From Croceicoccus hydrothermalis (lineage in GTDB: Bacteria > Pseudomonadota > Alphaproteobacteria > Sphingomonadales > Sphingomonadaceae): a DNA stretch of 56,229 nt. Each line of letters begins with the position of its first letter. The first letter of the stretch is position 1. The DNA is taken from assembly GCF_022378335.1 (NCBI RefSeq), contig NZ_JAIQCI010000029.1, forward strand, positions 1 through 56,229, in the 5' to 3' direction. The position numbers and the translations under genes are program-made. Under the pieces are notes generated by a model. That model was not told the origin of the DNA and made no database searches. It was given only the letters and a program-made list of their open reading frames with translations. Below are positions 25,919 to 34,365 of this stretch, one piece after another.

Positions 25919-26482
25919 ATGAAGCGCGCCATCATCGCGCCCGTGCCATTGCCGGCCTCGGCCCTTGCCGAACTGAAGCAATGGCTGGGCATCAACACCA
26001 CGCGCGAGGATGCGCTGCTGACCGCCCTGCTCCATTCTGCGCTCGATATTTGCGAAAGCTACACCGGCTTGCGCCCGATTGAGGCCTATTGCGAAGAAAT
26101 CTGGCCGACCCGAACAGAAACCGCGCCCGGACAGTGGCAAACATTGTCCACCCGGCCGGTGCAGCGGATTGCATCCATCGAGACCGTCTCTCCCGACGGG
26201 GTTCGCGCCCTTCTTCCATCCGATTCCTTCGCCATGGAGCTGGATGCCGACGGAACAGGGCGTTTCCGTATCATCAATCCTCATGGCGCGCGCAGGGTGG
26301 CCGTGCATTTCACCGCCGGGATGGCCCCGGGGTGGAACGCACTTCCGGATGCACTGCGTCAGGGTGTGTTGCGGCTCGCGGCGCATCACCATCGCGCCCG
26401 CGACACAGGCGACGGGACGCCGGCTCCGCCAATGGCGGTGACCGCTTTGTGGCAACCGTGGCGCCGGATGCGCCTCATATGA
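25919..26482 (+). CDS. GTA gp6, head-tail connector
   Basis: A 187-aa protein of the phage gp6-like head-tail connector type. The N-terminal helical part (LPASALAELKQWLGI.TTREDALLTALLHSALDICESYTG) matches the adaptor fold that docks onto the portal. It begins after the capsid terminator with an AAGG-containing leader. Its stop overlaps the following small gene (ATGA). Confidence 0.88.
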   Translation: MKRAIIAPVPLPASALAELKQWLGINTTREDALLTALLHSALDICESYTGLRPIEAYCEEIWPTRTETAPGQWQTLSTRPVQRIASIETVSPDGVRALLPSDSFAMELDADGTGRFRIINPHGARRVAVHFTAGMAPGWNALPDALRQGVLRLAAHHHRARDTGDGTPAPPMAVTALWQPWRRMRLI

Positions 26483-26655
26483 TCCGCGCCGACGTCATCT
26501 TCGAGACGGCGCGCCTTGTTTCGGCGGGCCTCAACCGGGCGCGCGTGCGCCGCAAGACGGGCCGCCACGTGCCGCCTGAGGAGCGCTGGCGCCGCGCTGA
26601 CTGGTTGTGGCCGGACCTTGCGTTCCATGATCGGGAGAAATCCGATGGAAATTGA
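26479..26655 (+). CDS. GTA gp7-position small basic protein
   Basis: A 58-aa very basic frame (13 arginines) starts on an ATGA overlap with gp6 and ends 11 bases inside the tail terminator gene. It occupies the position of the RcGTA head-closure protein gp7 but is about half as long. The overlap pattern supports a real gene, while the composition (RVRRKTGRHVPPEERWRR) does not give a domain. It could also be a DNA- or portal-contacting peptide. Confidence 0.55.
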   Translation: MIRADVIFETARLVSAGLNRARVRRKTGRHVPPEERWRRADWLWPDLAFHDREKSDGN

Positions 26656-27034
26656 ATTGCGCAGCGTGATGCTCAACGCCTTTGCCGACAATCCGGTTCT
26701 GTCGAGTGAGCTGAACGCGATCACGGAAGAGGCGCCGGCACGCGCAAGCCTTCCCTGGCTCGCTATCACGACGAGCGCCAGCACCGACTGGAGTCACAAG
26801 ACCGGGCGCGGCCGCGAGGTTCGCGTCGCCGTCGAATTGCAATGTCGCGGCGACGATCCCGCGACGGCGGCGCTGCTCGTCCGGCGCATCGAAAAGGCGA
26901 TCGAGGATCTTTCCGAAGAACAGGACGGCTTCACCATCGTGAGCGCGCATTTCCTTCGCGCCCGAACGGAGCAGCGTCGCCCCGCTGTCCGCGCCATTCT
27001 GTTCGAATATCGTTTCCGCCTTCTGGCGCACTGA
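26645..27034 (+). CDS. GTA gp8, tail terminator (DUF3168)
   Basis: A 129-aa DUF3168 protein. This family (HK97 gp10/lambda gpU-like) caps the tail tube and sets its length. The sequence shows the family pattern LPWLAITTSASTDWSHKT and a C-terminal FEYRFRLLA strand. The ATG at 26645 has GGGAG 8 bases upstream. Its start overlaps the end of the preceding small gene. Confidence 0.85.
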   Translation: MEIELRSVMLNAFADNPVLSSELNAITEEAPARASLPWLAITTSASTDWSHKTGRGREVRVAVELQCRGDDPATAALLVRRIEKAIEDLSEEQDGFTIVSAHFLRARTEQRRPAVRAILFEYRFRLLAH

Positions 27035-27058
27035 CCCTTTCCCAACGGAGAACACCCC

Positions 27059-27472
27059 ATGACCGCACAAAAAGGCAGCGCATTCCTGCTCAAGATCCGC
27101 AATGCCGAAAGTCCGGGAAGCTATCGTACCGTCGCCGGCCTGCGCACGACGCAGATGTCGATCACCAGCGACGCAGTTGTCATCACCAGCAAGCTGTCCG
27201 GCGGATGGCGCGAATTGCTTTCGGGTGCAGGGGTGCGGCAGGTTTCCGTCAGCGCCGCCGGCATCTTCCTGGGAAGCGAGGCGGAAAACGCCATGCGCGA
27301 CCACGTTCTCGCCGGTACCATCGACGATTATGAATTGAGCTTCGAGGATGGCGCGCGCATGCAGGGCCGGTTCCTTGTCCAGCGGCTCGATTACGCCGGC
27401 GATTTCAATGGTGAACGTAACTATACCGTCTCGCTCGAAAGCAGCGGACCCGTTGTCGCGGTGCCGGCATGA
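27059..27472 (+). CDS. GTA gp9, major tail tube protein
   Basis: The 137-aa protein is of the TP901-1 major tail protein family (start MTAQKGSAFLLKIRN, then LRTTQMSITSDAVVITSK, then AGTIDDYELSFEDG). It polymerises into the tail tube. An AACGGAG ribosome binding site precedes it. Its stop overlaps the next gene by 4 bases. Confidence 0.92.
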   Translation: MTAQKGSAFLLKIRNAESPGSYRTVAGLRTTQMSITSDAVVITSKLSGGWRELLSGAGVRQVSVSAAGIFLGSEAENAMRDHVLAGTIDDYELSFEDGARMQGRFLVQRLDYAGDFNGERNYTVSLESSGPVVAVPA

Positions 27473-27789
27473 TGCCCGGCGATACGGCCAATCCCGCACG
27501 CGGTGAGGCAGCGATCGCGATAGCCGGTCGCAAACGTCGCCTGCGCCCCAGCTTCAGCGCTCTTGTCGCAGCCGAGGACGAGCTTGGCCCGCTGTTCGAA
27601 CTGGTCGAACGTGCTGGCGATGGCCGGCTCAAGCTGACCGAGATGACCGCCTTGTTCTGGCATTGCCTCGCCGATCGCGGCGATATCGGGCGCGAGGACG
27701 TCGGCGAGGCGATCGCCGCGCAGGGGCTGGCCGCGAGCGCCGCGCCGCTTCGCGCGATACTCGCCCAGATCCTCCAGGGCAGCGGATGA
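27469..27789 (+). CDS. GTA gp10, tail assembly chaperone
   Basis: The 106-aa protein matches the GTA gp10-like tail chaperone family (motif GRKRRLRPSFSALVAAEDEL and LTEMTALFWHCL). Chaperones of this kind coat the tape measure before tail tube assembly. The start overlaps the tail tube stop and the stop overlaps the next gene. Confidence 0.88.
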   Translation: MMPGDTANPARGEAAIAIAGRKRRLRPSFSALVAAEDELGPLFELVERAGDGRLKLTEMTALFWHCLADRGDIGREDVGEAIAAQGLAASAAPLRAILAQILQGSG

Positions 27790-28001
27790 GCAGCGCGCGG
27801 GAGGGGACATTCACCTCGGTCGCCGAACGCCTGTGCGGTCATTCGGCCATGTTGCTCGGATGGCGACCGGAGGAATTCTGGGAAACGACGCCGGCCGAAC
27901 TGGCCTGCATCCTGACGGCGATGCGCAGCCCCGAGACGGGCGCGGTAGCACCGCTCGCCCGCGGTGAGATGCAGCGAATGATGGAGCGCGACAATGGATG
28001 A
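27786..28001 (+). CDS. GTA small tail chaperone (gp10.1, DUF2376/PF09550 type)
   Basis: A 71-aa protein with the family signature GWRPEEFWETTPAELACIL. In phages the two tail chaperones are often made by frameshifting. Here they are two separate overlapping genes (ATGA at 27786), as is usual in GTAs. Confidence 0.85.
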   Translation: MSSAREGTFTSVAERLCGHSAMLLGWRPEEFWETTPAELACILTAMRSPETGAVAPLARGEMQRMMERDNG

Positions 28002-28563
28002 AGAACTCGACACGATGCTGATCGACGTGCGGGCCAGCACGCAAGGTTTCGCCAGCGACATTGCCAAGATGCGCGCCGATTTCGACAACACGCTGACCGC
28101 AGGTTTCGATCGGGCAGGCAGCGTGCTCGAACGTAGCCTTCTGGGTGCGATACGGACCGGCAATCTCGGTTTTGAGGATCTGAAGCGTACCGCGATGCGG
28201 GTTCTCGACGAGATTGCCGGGCGTGCACTGCGGACAGGGCTCGACCAGATCTCAAGCGGTGGCGCCGGCGGATTGCTCGGGATCGGCACGGGCCTTCTGG
28301 GTGCCGTGCTCGGCCTGCCGGGGCGGGCGACAGGGGGCAACGTGTCGCCCAACATGCCTTATCTCGTGGGCGAGCGCGGTCCGGAACTCTTCGTACCCAC
28401 CAACGCAGGGCGGGTTGAAACCGGGCCTGTCTCCGCGCCGGCGCGAGATGTGCGCGTATCGATCAATCTCGTGACGCCGCCCGGAAGTAACTCTGCACAA
28501 AGCCTGCAGCGCTCCAGCCGCCAGGTCGCAAGCGCAGTGCGCCGGGCTTTGCTGACACAATGA
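27994..28563 (+). CDS. GTA gp11, short tape measure protein
   Basis: The 189-aa tape measure has a helical N-terminal half (IDVRASTQGFASDIAKMRAD), a hydrophobic glycine-rich segment (GGLLGIGTGLLGAVLGLPG) and the conserved end motif PYLVGERGPELFVP. The length sets a short tail, as for RcGTA (about 50 nm in that system). The start lies inside the preceding gene's end by 8 bases. Confidence 0.9.
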   Translation: MDEELDTMLIDVRASTQGFASDIAKMRADFDNTLTAGFDRAGSVLERSLLGAIRTGNLGFEDLKRTAMRVLDEIAGRALRTGLDQISSGGAGGLLGIGTGLLGAVLGLPGRATGGNVSPNMPYLVGERGPELFVPTNAGRVETGPVSAPARDVRVSINLVTPPGSNSAQSLQRSSRQVASAVRRALLTQ

Positions 28564-28579
28564 AAGAAAGGGGGCCATC

Positions 28580-30928
28580 GTGGCTTATTGGCTCGCGAAG
28601 AACCGCAAAGGGCAGGAAACCGACTATATTCAGCGTTTCGATCCCCGTTTCTGGACGGTAAACTTTCCGCGCCCGATGATGGCGGCGGTAACGACGACCG
28701 CTGTGGACGCCCTGCGCGTGGATTGCACTTTCTACCGGGCCGACGACCTTGCCGGGCTGATCTGGGACAGTCTGGACACGATTGATCATCCGCTGACCGC
28801 CTATGCCACGAACCGGGATTACCGGCGGCTGAAACTTTCGTTTCGCTGGCGCTCGACAGGGATCATGCCGCTGGACGCGATAAACGGGCCGACGCTGACC
28901 ATTGAAGGGCGCGATGCCGATGGCCGGCCCCGTGCCTGGTATGTGCGCCTCTGGAACTATGCGCAGGGCACGCCGCAGGACGCGCGCATCACGCTTGATT
29001 TTTCCGATCTGGACGGAGGTTTTCTGCTTCCTGAGGAGGCGGATCCGGTACATTGCGCCGATATCGACAGGTTGTTTCTTTCGCTGGTTCCGCCCGAATA
29101 CGATCCCGTTGGCGGTGATCTGCCCGCCGCGGTCGAGAGCTTTGTCGAAATCAGCGATATTGCCGTGGATGGCGCGAACGCCGTTCTGGAGATTGGCGAT
29201 GTGATGGTCCCGCCGCATGGCATCGGCATGTGCACCGCCTTTGACGATAGCGGCACGCAGACGCCGGCACGTCTGATCCGGAATATCAGGGCTCTCGGCT
29301 ACCGCGGGGAAATCGTTCACTATATGGGAATGAGCCATTATTTCCGGCTCGTTGCGATCGGAAATGAGCAATATCGGGTGGATGATCAGGCTCCGGCGCT
29401 CAACAACGCGGCCGCCGTCTGGCATCTTGCTTTTTTCTCCGAATGCCGGCGGACCGGCTTTGAACCTATCGCATCGCTGTCTTACGAACTTCTGGCCATG
29501 CATTGCCCGCCGGAATGGCAGCAGCGCGACGCGGATGGCAATCCTGCGCAGACCGGGTGGGATCCCCCATCATCGCTTTTGTCGCCAGCAAACGAAGAGG
29601 CGATGAACTATCTTCAGCGGGTCGGCCGCGCGGCTGCAGCTTTGATGAACCGGGCCAGAGTTCCCGTGCGATTTCAGATCGGCGAACCGTGGTGGTGGAT
29701 GTTTTCGGACGGACGCATTTGCCTATATGATGATGCGGCGGTGGCTCGTTTCGGGGGGAATCCCCCCCGCATCGACACGCTGACGGCCCCGCTGAATCAA
29801 GCGCAGAAACAGCTTCTCGACACCGCTGGTGCACTGCTTTCCGCATCCACGAAAGCGTTGGGAGAGGCCGTAAGCGACGAGGCGGGGGGCGTAGTGGATC
29901 TGCGCCTTCTGGCGTTCTTGCCGACCGTGCTGGACCCCGCAATGCCCGAAGCCCGCCGCGCGAACCTCCCCGTCGGGTGGGCCTACCCGGCCTTCGACCG
30001 GCTCCAGCTTGAGGATTACGACTGGCTCACCGCCGGCCGTGCCAATTTGCGGGAAGTAGCATACGCCGAAACGGATGCACGCCTGAAATATCCGAAGGCC
30101 TTGCAGGATTACCTGTCGGGCTTCGTCCTCCTCGCACGCGATGCGTCGCGCATGTGGCCTCTCATCGACGAGGGGCTGGACGAGGCGGCCAAACGCGGCG
30201 TGCCGCGCCGCTTCGTATGGGCATCGCCGCAAGTGATGCGCGATGGTTACGTTCGCCTGCCAAAGAGCGGGCCTCACGATGACGAAGGGGATAATGACAT
30301 GAAAGCCTTCGACGATATTCCGTACCCGCTCGCACTGGGCAACGGCACGGCGGTGATGCCGGAGTTTTCGACCAGCATCGTCGTGACCGCTTCGGGACAC
30401 GAGCACCGCAATACATTGTGGTCAGATGCGCGTTTGAAATTCGATGTGGGTCCGGGCATTCGCTCCGAAGATGAACTCGGCGTCCTGCTTTCGTTCTTCC
30501 GGGCGCGGCGCGGTGCCGCGCGCGGATTTCGCCTGCGCGATCCCAATGATTTCAGCTCCATGGCAATGTCGGGTGCGCCGACACCGTATGATCAGCTTCT
30601 GGGAATTGGCGATGGCGTTCGCACGCGTTTCGAACTGGTGAAGCATTACGGTGTGGGAAGTGATGCGCAGATCCGCCGTATCACCAGGCCGGAGCCGGGC
30701 ACTGTCATGGTCAGCGTGGACGGGGTCGAGACCGATGCGTGGACGCTCGATCATCTGGGCGTCATACACCTGAACAGGCCCGCGCCGCGGAATGCGGATG
30801 TCCGTGCCGGCTTTCTCTTCGACGTTCCGGTTCGGTTCGCCGAAGATCGCATAGAGGTAAATAGCGCGGTCTTCGCAGCCGGCGAAGCACCAAGCGTACC
30901 GCTCATCGAATTGCGGGAGGCCGTATGA
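28580..30928 (+). CDS. GTA gp12-type distal tail protein with large N-terminal TIM-barrel-like extension
   Basis: The 782-aa protein combines three parts. Residues 1-200 are a beta-rich domain (LKLSFRWRSTGIMPLDAING, then LWNYAQGTPQDARITLDF). Residues 210-560 read like a TIM barrel or glycoside-hydrolase-type fold (alternating motifs such as RNIRALGYRGEIVHYMGMS, WHLAFFSECRRTGFEPIASL and VRFQIGEPWWW). Residues 574-782 are the DUF2460/TIGR02217 distal tail protein (MKAFDDIPYPLALGNG), matching RcGTA gp12 (about 207 aa). The extension may contact host surface sugars. No catalytic pair can be assigned with confidence. See the internal start at 30299. Confidence 0.88.
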   Translation: MAYWLAKNRKGQETDYIQRFDPRFWTVNFPRPMMAAVTTTAVDALRVDCTFYRADDLAGLIWDSLDTIDHPLTAYATNRDYRRLKLSFRWRSTGIMPLDAINGPTLTIEGRDADGRPRAWYVRLWNYAQGTPQDARITLDFSDLDGGFLLPEEADPVHCADIDRLFLSLVPPEYDPVGGDLPAAVESFVEISDIAVDGANAVLEIGDVMVPPHGIGMCTAFDDSGTQTPARLIRNIRALGYRGEIVHYMGMSHYFRLVAIGNEQYRVDDQAPALNNAAAVWHLAFFSECRRTGFEPIASLSYELLAMHCPPEWQQRDADGNPAQTGWDPPSSLLSPANEEAMNYLQRVGRAAAALMNRARVPVRFQIGEPWWWMFSDGRICLYDDAAVARFGGNPPRIDTLTAPLNQAQKQLLDTAGALLSASTKALGEAVSDEAGGVVDLRLLAFLPTVLDPAMPEARRANLPVGWAYPAFDRLQLEDYDWLTAGRANLREVAYAETDARLKYPKALQDYLSGFVLLARDASRMWPLIDEGLDEAAKRGVPRRFVWASPQVMRDGYVRLPKSGPHDDEGDNDMKAFDDIPYPLALGNGTAVMPEFSTSIVVTASGHEHRNTLWSDARLKFDVGPGIRSEDELGVLLSFFRARRGAARGFRLRDPNDFSSMAMSGAPTPYDQLLGIGDGVRTRFELVKHYGVGSDAQIRRITRPEPGTVMVSVDGVETDAWTLDHLGVIHLNRPAPRNADVRAGFLFDVPVRFAEDRIEVNSAVFAAGEAPSVPLIELREAV
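30285..30301 (+). promoter_or_regulatory. Internal ribosome binding site and ATG for the distal-tail domain
   Basis: Inside the preceding gene, AAGGGG (30285-30290) lies 8 bases before an in-frame ATG at 30299, exactly where the DUF2460 domain begins. Translation from it would give a 209-aa stand-alone distal tail protein, the size of gp12 in other GTAs, besides the 782-aa form. Confidence 0.55.
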
Positions 30929-31746
30929 CCCGCCACTGGTTTTCCGGCGAACTGGAAACAGTTGCGAGCTACTGGCGTGTCTACCGTCGTGACGGGGTGA
31001 CGCTTGGCTTTACCTCGCATGACCGGGATCTTCTTATCGACGATATTCGACATCGCAGCGCCCCCGGCATGGTGCCGTCGGCGATCCGAATGACCGCCCA
31101 ACTCGACCCGGACAGTGCCGAAGTCCAAGGTGCACTCAATCACGAAGCGATCACTGGCGACGATCTCGTCGCTGGCCGTTACGATGATGCCAGGGTCGAA
31201 ATCGGGATTGTCGATTGGGAAAATCTGGAAAACGAGATTCTCTTTTCCGGGACGATCGGGCGGGTTGCCCGCGATGGGGAGGCGTTCGAGGCCGAACTGA
31301 CATCGAGCAAGGTTAGCTTGTCGATTGATCCCATCCCGCGGACAAGTCCGACGTGTCGTGCGCTCTTCTGCGGTCCTGGATGCAATCTTTCGAGTGCGCG
31401 CCATAGCCATGAAACGAAGATCGTCGCGGTCGACAGCAGTCAGAACTCCGTTTCCATATCCGGCCAGATGGCCGCCACGGACTTTCTCGATGGCACGCTG
31501 CGATGGCTCGATGGCGATGCCGCCGGAGCGGTTCATCGTGTCATCGCCGTCGACGGCGCGAGGCTTCTACTTGATCCTGACATCCCGGAAGACATCGGTC
31601 CAGGTGCGCGCGCGCTTTTGCGCGAAGGGTGCGATCACCGGCTTCGAACCTGCGCGGAAAGATTTAGCAACGCCATCAATTTTCGAGGCGAGCCGTTTCT
31701 TCCGGGTAACGATCTGCTCACGCGCTATCCGGTCCCCGGATCGTGA
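30925..31746 (+). CDS. GTA gp13, baseplate hub protein (DUF2163/TIGR02218)
   Basis: The 273-aa hub protein has the DUF2163 N-terminal domain and the C-terminal signature NFRGEPFLPGNDLLTRYP. Cysteines cluster at 144, 149, 153, 236 and 243 (TCRALFCGPGCN, then GCDHRLRTC). The RcGTA hub is reported to bind an iron-sulfur cluster through such cysteines, so the same is likely here. It joins tail tube, distal tail ring and tail tip. ATGA overlaps on both sides. Confidence 0.93.
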   Translation: MTRHWFSGELETVASYWRVYRRDGVTLGFTSHDRDLLIDDIRHRSAPGMVPSAIRMTAQLDPDSAEVQGALNHEAITGDDLVAGRYDDARVEIGIVDWENLENEILFSGTIGRVARDGEAFEAELTSSKVSLSIDPIPRTSPTCRALFCGPGCNLSSARHSHETKIVAVDSSQNSVSISGQMAATDFLDGTLRWLDGDAAGAVHRVIAVDGARLLLDPDIPEDIGPGARALLREGCDHRLRTCAERFSNAINFRGEPFLPGNDLLTRYPVPGS

Positions 31747-32141
31747 TCGGCGAACAGCTTGCGCATGCCGCGATGCAGTTCTTGGAAGCCCCGTTTCGTA
31801 TTCACGGCCGCGATCCGGCCACCGGCCTTGATTGTATTGGCCTGCTCCATGCCTCGCTCTCGAAAATCGGAAGGGTGGCGCAACTGCCGGTGGGTTACAG
31901 GCTGAGAAACGACGATGTCGAACGCTATCTCGGCTATGCGCAGAAATGCGGACTATGGCCCGCAGATGGAGACGCGCCGGGCGACGTCGTTGTGGCCTGG
32001 GTTCATCGCATGCAGCCCCACCTGGCAATCCGCGGCTTCGGCCCCGATTTCATTCACGCACATGCAGGTTTGCGCAAGATCGTTGCCGGGCCGATCGATC
32101 GGGGGTGGAGCATAGCCCATCGTTGGCGCCTTTCCCTATAA
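31743..32141 (+). CDS. GTA gp14, NlpC/P60 cell-wall peptidase
   Basis: A 132-aa cysteine peptidase of the NlpC/P60 class. The catalytic Cys31 is in GLDCIGL and the histidine in DFIHAHAGL (105-107). It sits in the tail tip and is thought to open peptidoglycan during DNA delivery. The start overlaps the gp13 stop. The next gene starts 16 bases later. Confidence 0.92.
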   Translation: MIGEQLAHAAMQFLEAPFRIHGRDPATGLDCIGLLHASLSKIGRVAQLPVGYRLRNDDVERYLGYAQKCGLWPADGDAPGDVVVAWVHRMQPHLAIRGFGPDFIHAHAGLRKIVAGPIDRGWSIAHRWRLSL

Positions 32142-32157
32142 CGAAGGAGAACGAAAG

Positions 32158-34347
32158 ATGGCTACATTGGTACTGACGGCCGTCGGCACGGCTCTTGGCG
32201 GTCCGCTCGGTGGGGCGCTTGGGGCATTGGCCGGACGGTCCGTCGATCAGGCGATCATCGGCACGCCTTCGCGAGAAGGGCCGCGGCTCAAGGACCTGTC
32301 GGTTACGATGTCGAGCTATGGGCAGCCGCTGTCGCGCATTTTCGGCACGGTGCGCACCGCAGGAACGATCATATGGGCGACCGACCTCGTCGAACGCAAG
32401 GAAAGCACCGGCGGCAGCAAGGGCCAACCGGGGGTCACGAGCTATTCCTACTCGGTATCTCTCGCCGTCGCCCTGTCGAGCGCGCCGATCAAAGCGATCG
32501 GCCGGATCTGGGCAGACGGCAATCTTCTACGCGGCAGCGCGGGCGATCTGAAAGTCGGCGGCAGGATGCGACTCTATCGCGGATTTGGGGATCAGCCGCT
32601 CGACCCGCTTATCGCGAGCGACCGAGGAAGTGATCGAACGCCAGGCTTTCGCGATGTGGCCTATGTCGTGTTCGAGGATCTCGACCTTTCCGAATTCGGA
32701 AACCGTATTCCGGCCCTTACGTTCGAAATCATCGAACGTGACGGCGACATCCGGCTGATTGACATGATCGACGGCGCTTCGGCTGAGGTGGACGTGGCAT
32801 TGCCGGGATTGCGCGGGTTTAGCCACGAAGCTGGCTCCTACGCGGCACTTCTTGAGGAACTATCGACCGCCTACCCCCTCGCCTGCGATAGCCGCAATGA
32901 AACGCTCGCTCTCGTGGACGCGACGCCCGATGCGGTACGAACGCCGGTTGTTCTGCCGCCGACCGCTATGGGCGCGGGCGACGATTTCGGGGGGCGCACC
33001 GGTATCTCGCGTCAGCGTGCTGCAAAGTCGGACCGGACCGAAATCGCTCTTCGCTATTACGACAAGGACCGCGATTACCAGCCGGGCCTGCAACGCAGCG
33101 GAGGCCGAGCAGTGGTCCAGGGGCCGCAAACCATCGAATTTCCCGCCACGATGCACGCAGACGATGCGCGAAGGCTTGCCGATCGCATCGCGGCGCGCAG
33201 CGATGCACGCCGCGATGCGATGGCCTACAGCATTGCGACGATACATCCCGACATTCGTCCCGGCGCGCATGTCATCGTGCCGGGTGAGCGTGGGCTCTGG
33301 CAGGTTCTGTCATGGGAATGGCGGGAGAGCGGCATCGAACTGGAGCTTGAAGCTCTCCGCTCGCTCGGGCAGATTGGACATATGCCGACGGGCGCGACCG
33401 GACAGGGAAATCCGCCAGTCGACCGGATTGGAGGATCGACGGCCCTGGCCGCCTTCGAACTGCCCTGGGACGGGGTGGGACCGTCCGACGTACCGACTGG
33501 ATACGCTGCGGTATCGTCCGATGCGGCTGGGTGGACCGGCGCTGCACTCTATAAAAAAACGGGTGATGGCGGGCTTGCATACATCCGGCCGGCGCTACGC
33601 ACCCGTGCGGTCATTGGAACGCTAACGACGCGGCTTCGCGCCGCCTCTCCCCACATCATCGACCGAGACGGCAGCGTCATCATCGAATTGCTGCCGAGCG
33701 ACCAGGCACTTGTCGACTGCGATATGGCGTCGCTTGCCAACGGTACGAATCGAGCCCGGATCGGTTCGGAAATCGTCCAGTTCGCAAACGCTATCGCTCT
33801 TGGCGATGGGCGTTGGCGGATCGAACAGCTTCTTCGGGGTCGCGGCGGTACGGAAGCTGACATTGCCGATCATGAACCAGGGACCCAATTCGTGCTTCTC
33901 GATGACCGGCTCACCCCGCTTCCGCCAGCGGCAATAGACAACCCGGTACCAGACACCATCGTAGCGCTTGGCAATGCGGATCCGGAGCCGGTGGCAGCCC
34001 TGTTCGAAAGCGCGGGCCTGTCGTTGCGGTCGCTCGTCCCTGTTCATGGCCGCGTCCAAACACTAGCTGATGGATCGATCTCGGTGAATTGGGTCCGCCG
34101 GTCGCGCGGCGGATGGCAATGGCTCAATCAGGTCGAAACACCCTTGAACGAAGCGAGCGAGGCCTACGAAATTTCGGCGCGAACGACAGATGGCGAAACC
34201 CTTTTCTGGGAAACCAGCACCTCCAGCCTTCTGATCTCGCCGGTCGACGCTGCGCGGCTTGCGCCCCTTGCAAAGGTCGAAATTCGACAGCGCGGGCGCG
34301 TTTCCCTGTCGCTACCTCTCGTTCTCACGCTGCCCGCCGCCCATTAG
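32158..34347 (+). CDS. GTA gp15, tail tip / host-contact protein, short form
   Basis: The 729-aa tail-tip protein begins with a glycine-rich hydrophobic segment (GGPLGGALGALAGRSVDQA) and a barrel-forming N-terminal part (PLSRIFGTVRTAGTIIWATD, then SYSVSLAVALSSAPIKAIGR), as in RcGTA gp15. The family member in Rhodobacter is about 1300 aa and has a GTA TIM-barrel-like domain near its middle; no such stretch is visible here. The C-terminal part has phage tail-type beta domains. A good ribosome binding site (AAGGAG) precedes it. Confidence 0.9.
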   Translation: MATLVLTAVGTALGGPLGGALGALAGRSVDQAIIGTPSREGPRLKDLSVTMSSYGQPLSRIFGTVRTAGTIIWATDLVERKESTGGSKGQPGVTSYSYSVSLAVALSSAPIKAIGRIWADGNLLRGSAGDLKVGGRMRLYRGFGDQPLDPLIASDRGSDRTPGFRDVAYVVFEDLDLSEFGNRIPALTFEIIERDGDIRLIDMIDGASAEVDVALPGLRGFSHEAGSYAALLEELSTAYPLACDSRNETLALVDATPDAVRTPVVLPPTAMGAGDDFGGRTGISRQRAAKSDRTEIALRYYDKDRDYQPGLQRSGGRAVVQGPQTIEFPATMHADDARRLADRIAARSDARRDAMAYSIATIHPDIRPGAHVIVPGERGLWQVLSWEWRESGIELELEALRSLGQIGHMPTGATGQGNPPVDRIGGSTALAAFELPWDGVGPSDVPTGYAAVSSDAAGWTGAALYKKTGDGGLAYIRPALRTRAVIGTLTTRLRAASPHIIDRDGSVIIELLPSDQALVDCDMASLANGTNRARIGSEIVQFANAIALGDGRWRIEQLLRGRGGTEADIADHEPGTQFVLLDDRLTPLPPAAIDNPVPDTIVALGNADPEPVAALFESAGLSLRSLVPVHGRVQTLADGSISVNWVRRSRGGWQWLNQVETPLNEASEAYEISARTTDGETLFWETSTSSLLISPVDAARLAPLAKVEIRQRGRVSLSLPLVLTLPAAH

Positions 34348-34365
34348 ATTTGAAAGGAATATCCC

